A DNA stretch of 64,000 bases, taken from contig NZ_CAXHZL010000005.1 in assembly GCF_964022235.1 (NCBI RefSeq), positions 1 through 64,000 on the forward strand, in the 5' to 3' direction. How positions within the stretch are numbered: the stretch's first letter is position 1; each line of letters starts with the position of its first letter. This stretch comes from Limimaricola sp964022235. Its GTDB lineage: Bacteria > Pseudomonadota > Alphaproteobacteria > Rhodobacterales > Rhodobacteraceae. Below are positions 60,937 through 64,000 of the stretch, piece by piece. A program made the translations under genes and the position numbers. The notes under the pieces are model-generated. The model saw nothing but the letters and a program-made list of their open reading frames with translations, did not search any database and was not told the DNA's origin.

Positions 60937-61709
60937 GCCGCAGCGCCCCCGCCCTGCCCGCCGCCTTCCTCGACCGGCCCATCGCCCACCGCGCCTTTCA
61001 CGGCGCGGGACGGCCCGAGAACTCGCTCTCGGCGGTGCGCGCCGCCGTCGAGGCGGGCTTTGGCATCGAGATCGACGTGCGCGCCTCGCAGGACGGCGAG
61101 GCCATGGTGATCCACGATGCCGGGCTGGAGCGGCTGACGTTGGAACGCGGCCTTGTCTCAAGCCGCGATGCGGCAGCGCTGCAGGAGATCTCCCTGATCG
61201 GCAGCGCCGACACCATTCCCACCTTGGGCGAGGTGCTCGACCTCGTGGCAGGCCGTGCGCCGCTGTTGATCGAGCTGAAAGGCCACGATTACGGCCTTGG
61301 CCCCAATGTCGGGGTGGTCGAACCGGCGGTGATACGCGCGCTCGAAGGGTATGACGGCCCGGTCGCGGTGATGTCGTTCAACCCGCATTCCGTCTCCGAG
61401 ATGGCCCGCCTCGCCCCTGATCTGCCGAGGGGCCTCGTCACCTGCGACTTCGATCCCGAGGACTGGCCCGACCTCTCGCCGCGCACCGCCGCCCGGCTGC
61501 GCGAGATCCCCGATTACGATAACCTCGGCGCCAGCTTCATCAGCCACGACGCGCGCGATCTCGACCGGACCCGGGTCGCCGATCTCAGGGCGCTCGGCGC
61601 CAAGGTGCTGTGCTGGACCATCACCTCGCCCGAGGAGGAGGCCGCCGCACGGCGCTTTGCCGACAACGTGACCTTCGAAGGTTATCTTCCCGGCCCTGCC
61701 CCCGCTTGA
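60933..61709 (+). CDS. glycerophosphodiester phosphodiesterase (GDPD/UgpQ type)
   Basis: A 258-residue cytoplasmic GDPD TIM barrel. The catalytic block is AHRAFHGAGRPENSLSAVRAAVEAGFGIEIDVRASQDGEAMVIHDAGLERLT (HR...EN...E.D....D...H), with later IELKGHD and the C-terminal CWTITSPEEE segment. It hydrolyses glycerophosphodiesters to glycerol-3-phosphate and an alcohol. No signal peptide, so UgpQ-like rather than GlpQ-like. It overlaps the RidA stop by four bases. Confidence 0.92.
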   Translation: MSRSAPALPAAFLDRPIAHRAFHGAGRPENSLSAVRAAVEAGFGIEIDVRASQDGEAMVIHDAGLERLTLERGLVSSRDAAALQEISLIGSADTIPTLGEVLDLVAGRAPLLIELKGHDYGLGPNVGVVEPAVIRALEGYDGPVAVMSFNPHSVSEMARLAPDLPRGLVTCDFDPEDWPDLSPRTAARLREIPDYDNLGASFISHDARDLDRTRVADLRALGAKVLCWTITSPEEEAAARRFADNVTFEGYLPGPAPA

Positions 61710-61740
61710 CCCGGCGCCGCGGGGGGCCAACTCTGCGCCC

Positions 61741-62943
61741 ATGAGCCAGACAGACACGGACCCCGCGGCGGTGGTCGAGATCACCGCCCATGCCAGCCTG
61801 CGCGACATCCCCGCGCCCGAGTGGGATGGCTGCGCCTGCCCGGAGGCCAAAGAGGGCCGACCACGCGACCCCTTCACCACGCACCGGTTTCTCTCGGCGC
61901 TGGAAGATAGTGGTTCGGTCGGCCCCGGCACCGGCTGGCAACCGCACTATCTCGCAGCCCGGCGTGGGGCCGAGCTGATCGCCTGCGCGCCGCTTTATGC
62001 CAAGGGCCACAGCCAGGGCGAATACGTCTTCGACCACGCTTGGGCCGACGCCTTTGAGCGCGCAGGCGGGGACTATTACCCCAAGCTGCAGATCGCGGTG
62101 CCCTTCACCCCGGTGACGGGGCGGCGGTTGCTCACCAAGCCCGGCTTCGAGGTCGACGGCATGGCGGCGCTGGTGCAGGGCGCCGTGCAGCTCGCCGCCA
62201 ATAATTCCCTTTCCTCGCTACATGTCACCTTCTGCTCACCGGCCGAGGCGGTGGCGGGCGAACAGATGGGACTGATGCGCCGCACGGGCCAGCAGTTTCA
62301 CTGGATCGATGAGGGTTATGGCGACTTCGACGGCTTTCTCGCGGCGCTGTCCTCGCGCAAGCGCAAGACCATCCGCAAGGAGCGCGAGGGGGCGCGCGCC
62401 TCCGGGCTCGATATCGCGCATCTCACCGGGGACGACCTGAAGCCGCATCACTGGGACGCGGTCTGGGCCTTCTATCAGGACACCGGGCGGCGCAAATGGG
62501 GCTCGCCCTATCTCACCCGCGAATTTTTCGAGATCGCGCACGACACCCTGCGCGACGACATGCTGCTGATTCTCGCCTCGGACGCCGACCGGCCGGTGGC
62601 GGGCGCGTTGAACCTGATCGGGCGCGACACGCTGTTCGGTCGCTACTGGGGCGCGCTCGAACACCACCCGTTCCTGCATTTCGAGCTATGCTATTATCAG
62701 GCGATCGACTGGGCATTGGCGCATGGCATGCCCCGCGTCGAAGCGGGCGCGCAGGGCGAGCACAAGCTGGCGCGAGGTTATCTGCCGGTGGCGACGCAAT
62801 CGCTGCACTGGATCGCGGAGCCTAGCTTTCGCGACGCGGTGGCCCGCTATCTCGAGGCCGAGCGCGTGGCGGTGGACGAGGAAATCGAGGTGCTGACGGG
62901 CTATGGCCCGTTTCGGCGCACGCGCATGGAGGATCAGGAATGA
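61741..62943 (+). CDS. DUF482 (PF04339) GNAT/FemAB-like protein
   Basis: A 400-residue protein of the PF04339 family, whose members have a double GNAT fold and are described as peptidogalycan biosynthesis-like. Landmarks are WDPHRPF-like PFTTHRFLSALEDSG, YVFDHAWADAFERAGGDYYPKLQIAVPFTPVTGRRLL, and KRKTIRKEREGARASG with the C-terminal GAQGEHKLARGYLPVATQSLHWI. The acyl acceptor is unknown. The phhB start overlaps its stop (ATGA). Confidence 0.9.
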   Translation: MSQTDTDPAAVVEITAHASLRDIPAPEWDGCACPEAKEGRPRDPFTTHRFLSALEDSGSVGPGTGWQPHYLAARRGAELIACAPLYAKGHSQGEYVFDHAWADAFERAGGDYYPKLQIAVPFTPVTGRRLLTKPGFEVDGMAALVQGAVQLAANNSLSSLHVTFCSPAEAVAGEQMGLMRRTGQQFHWIDEGYGDFDGFLAALSSRKRKTIRKEREGARASGLDIAHLTGDDLKPHHWDAVWAFYQDTGRRKWGSPYLTREFFEIAHDTLRDDMLLILASDADRPVAGALNLIGRDTLFGRYWGALEHHPFLHFELCYYQAIDWALAHGMPRVEAGAQGEHKLARGYLPVATQSLHWIAEPSFRDAVARYLEAERVAVDEEIEVLTGYGPFRRTRMEDQE

Positions 62944-63227
62944 CGGGCACGCTCGACGATGCGGGGCGCAAGACCCTCAGGGCCGCCGGATGGCAGGCCG
63001 AGGAGGACCGCGACGCGGTGACCAAAAGCTTTCGCTTTTCAAACTTTGTTGAAGCCTTCGGCTTCATGACACGCTGCGCTTTATGGGCCGAGAAGTTGAA
63101 TCATCACCCCGAATGGTCCAACAGCTACCGCACCGTGACCGTCACGCTCATGACCCATGACGCGGATGGACTGACAGACCTCGACGCAAAGCTCGCGTCG
63201 AAGATGGACAAGCTGGCGGAGGCCTGA
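62940..63227 (+). CDS. phhB: PhhB/DCoH, 4a-hydroxytetrahydrobiopterin dehydratase
   Basis: A 95-residue pterin-4a-carbinolamine dehydratase. The active-site motif is KLNHHPEWSNSYRTVTVTLMTHD with the histidine pair, and FRFSNFVEAFGFMTRCALWAEKL precedes it. It recycles pterin cofactor for phenylalanine hydroxylase; no phhA is nearby. Coupled to the upstream DUF482 gene by ATGA and to the mscS gene by a one-base overlap. Confidence 0.95.
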   Translation: MTGTLDDAGRKTLRAAGWQAEEDRDAVTKSFRFSNFVEAFGFMTRCALWAEKLNHHPEWSNSYRTVTVTLMTHDADGLTDLDAKLASKMDKLAEA

Positions 63228-64000
63228 TGCAAGACGTTCTCAACACCGAGCTATGGTCGGGCACCTCGCTCGGCGATCTTCTGACGCTCGAATTTCTCAC
63301 CGCGATCCTTGGAGGCACGCTCAGCGCGATCTTCGTGCTGACGGCGGGTTTCATCATCGCGGGCTGGTTCTCGCGCCGGATCAAGGGGCTGGCCTCGCGC
63401 CATTCCAAGCTCGACCAGACGCTGTTCGACTTTCTCTCCAACATCGTCTGGTACGCCGTGGTCGGCTTTTCGGTGCTGATCGTGCTCAACACGCTCGGGG
63501 TGCGGACCACCTCGGTCGTGGCCGTCATCGGTGCCGCCGGTCTTGCCGTCGGCCTCGCCCTTCAGGGCACGCTGTCGAACGTGGCGGCGGGCGTGATGAT
63601 CGTGCTGTTCCGGCCTTTCAAGCTTGGCGATTTCGTCGTCATCAATGGCCAGATGGGTACGGTGAAGGCGATCTCGCTCAACTACATCGAACTGGCCGAT
63701 CTGCAGAACGTGCAGATCATCGTCCCCAACTCCCAAGTTTGGGGCAACACCATCGTCAGCTATTCGGCCAACCCGACACGCCGCGTGCAGTGGGTCTTCG
63801 GCGTGGGCTACGGCTCGAACCTCGCGGTGGCCGAGAAGACCATCATGGACACGATCATGGCCGACCCGCGCGCCATGAACGACCCCGAGCCTTTCATTCA
63901 GGTGAGCAACTTGGGCGATTTTTCGGTCGATTTCACGGTGCGGGTCTGGTGCGCCAACTCGGACGCATGGGGCTTTCAGACCGACTGCACCCGCAAGGTC
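63227..64000 (+). CDS. MscS-type mechanosensitive channel (partial, cut by window edge)
   Basis: The first 258 codons of a small-conductance mechanosensitive channel. An N-terminal helix leads into the pore-lining helix TM3 with the Ala/Gly-packed motif GAAGLAVGLALQGTLSNVAAG and VMIVLFRPFKLGDFV, then the beta domain INGQMGTVKAISLNYIELADLQNVQIIVPNSQVWGNTIVSYSANPTRR. The start ATG shares a base with the phhB stop (TGATG). No stop is reached before position 64000; about 20-40 residues are probably missing. Confidence 0.93.
   Translation, partial: MQDVLNTELWSGTSLGDLLTLEFLTAILGGTLSAIFVLTAGFIIAGWFSRRIKGLASRHSKLDQTLFDFLSNIVWYAVVGFSVLIVLNTLGVRTTSVVAVIGAAGLAVGLALQGTLSNVAAGVMIVLFRPFKLGDFVVINGQMGTVKAISLNYIELADLQNVQIIVPNSQVWGNTIVSYSANPTRRVQWVFGVGYGSNLAVAEKTIMDTIMADPRAMNDPEPFIQVSNLGDFSVDFTVRVWCANSDAWGFQTDCTRKV

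Overview
The window is an ordinary, densely packed chromosomal segment from an alphaproteobacterium of the Rhodobacteraceae (Roseobacter/Paracoccus side). This rests on the 5' end of the 16S rRNA gene at the left edge, the very high GC, the aerobic-type cobalamin genes (cobC, cobD, cobW, cobN, cobO with CbtAB), the 41-residue rpmJ, and tandem glycine and cobalamin riboswitches typical of the group. I see no phage, insertion sequence, CRISPR array or tRNA-bounded island, and base composition looks even throughout.

Layout. 1-480: start of a 16S rRNA gene on the minus strand with its leader, a boxA-like antiterminator and a candidate promoter. 0.6-5.5 kb: msrPQ, clpB with a heat-shock-type promoter, a small anchored acidic protein. 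5.6-14.5 kb: pyrF, a DadA-type oxidoreductase behind a tandem glycine riboswitch, an HpcH/HpaI aldolase, a head-to-head Nudix/dinB pair, a lytic transglycosylase, an SLC13 permease, and an N-formylglutamate amidohydrolase family protein. 14.5-20 kb: tRNA-Val, rpmJ, a degenerate caspase-like protein with peptidoglycan-binding domains, a DUF481 outer membrane protein, an SDR and a xi-class glutathione transferase.

20-37.7 kb is the cobalamin region, in two blocks. DUF1636-cobC-cobD are translationally coupled. A second block has a cobalamin riboswitch-cbtB-cbtA, a divergent second DUF1636 gene, cobW-GNAT, cobN coupled to a nucleotidyltransferase, lrgA-lrgB and cobO. A MltB-type transglycosylase, a glutaredoxin/MauE fusion, a 29-codon membrane microprotein and smc lie between the blocks. 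The set suggests cobalt uptake (CbtAB), metal handling (CobW, DUF1636), chelation (CobN), adenosylation (CobO) and lower-loop assembly (CobC, CobD). The remaining cob genes must lie elsewhere.

37.7-64 kb: an HWE kinase fused to a receiver domain; a ThDP enzyme; a divergent pair that together correspond to a split MnmC; a DMT exporter; slt, dapA, smpB, sseA and an aromatic/aspartate aminotransferase; a three-gene DUF883-like/DUF1469/DUF3618 envelope-stress module; glnK-amtB; a class A PBP; a type I secretion ABC-HlyD pair; and a coupled run of RidA, GDPD, DUF482, phhB and a truncated mscS at the right edge. The most unusual items are the glycine riboswitch on a D-amino-acid dehydrogenase-like gene, the unexplained genes inside the cob block, the two DUF1636 paralogues with different cysteine sets, the pseudo-caspase, the split MnmC arrangement, the shared CATG start of dinB/Nudix and the membrane microprotein next to smc.
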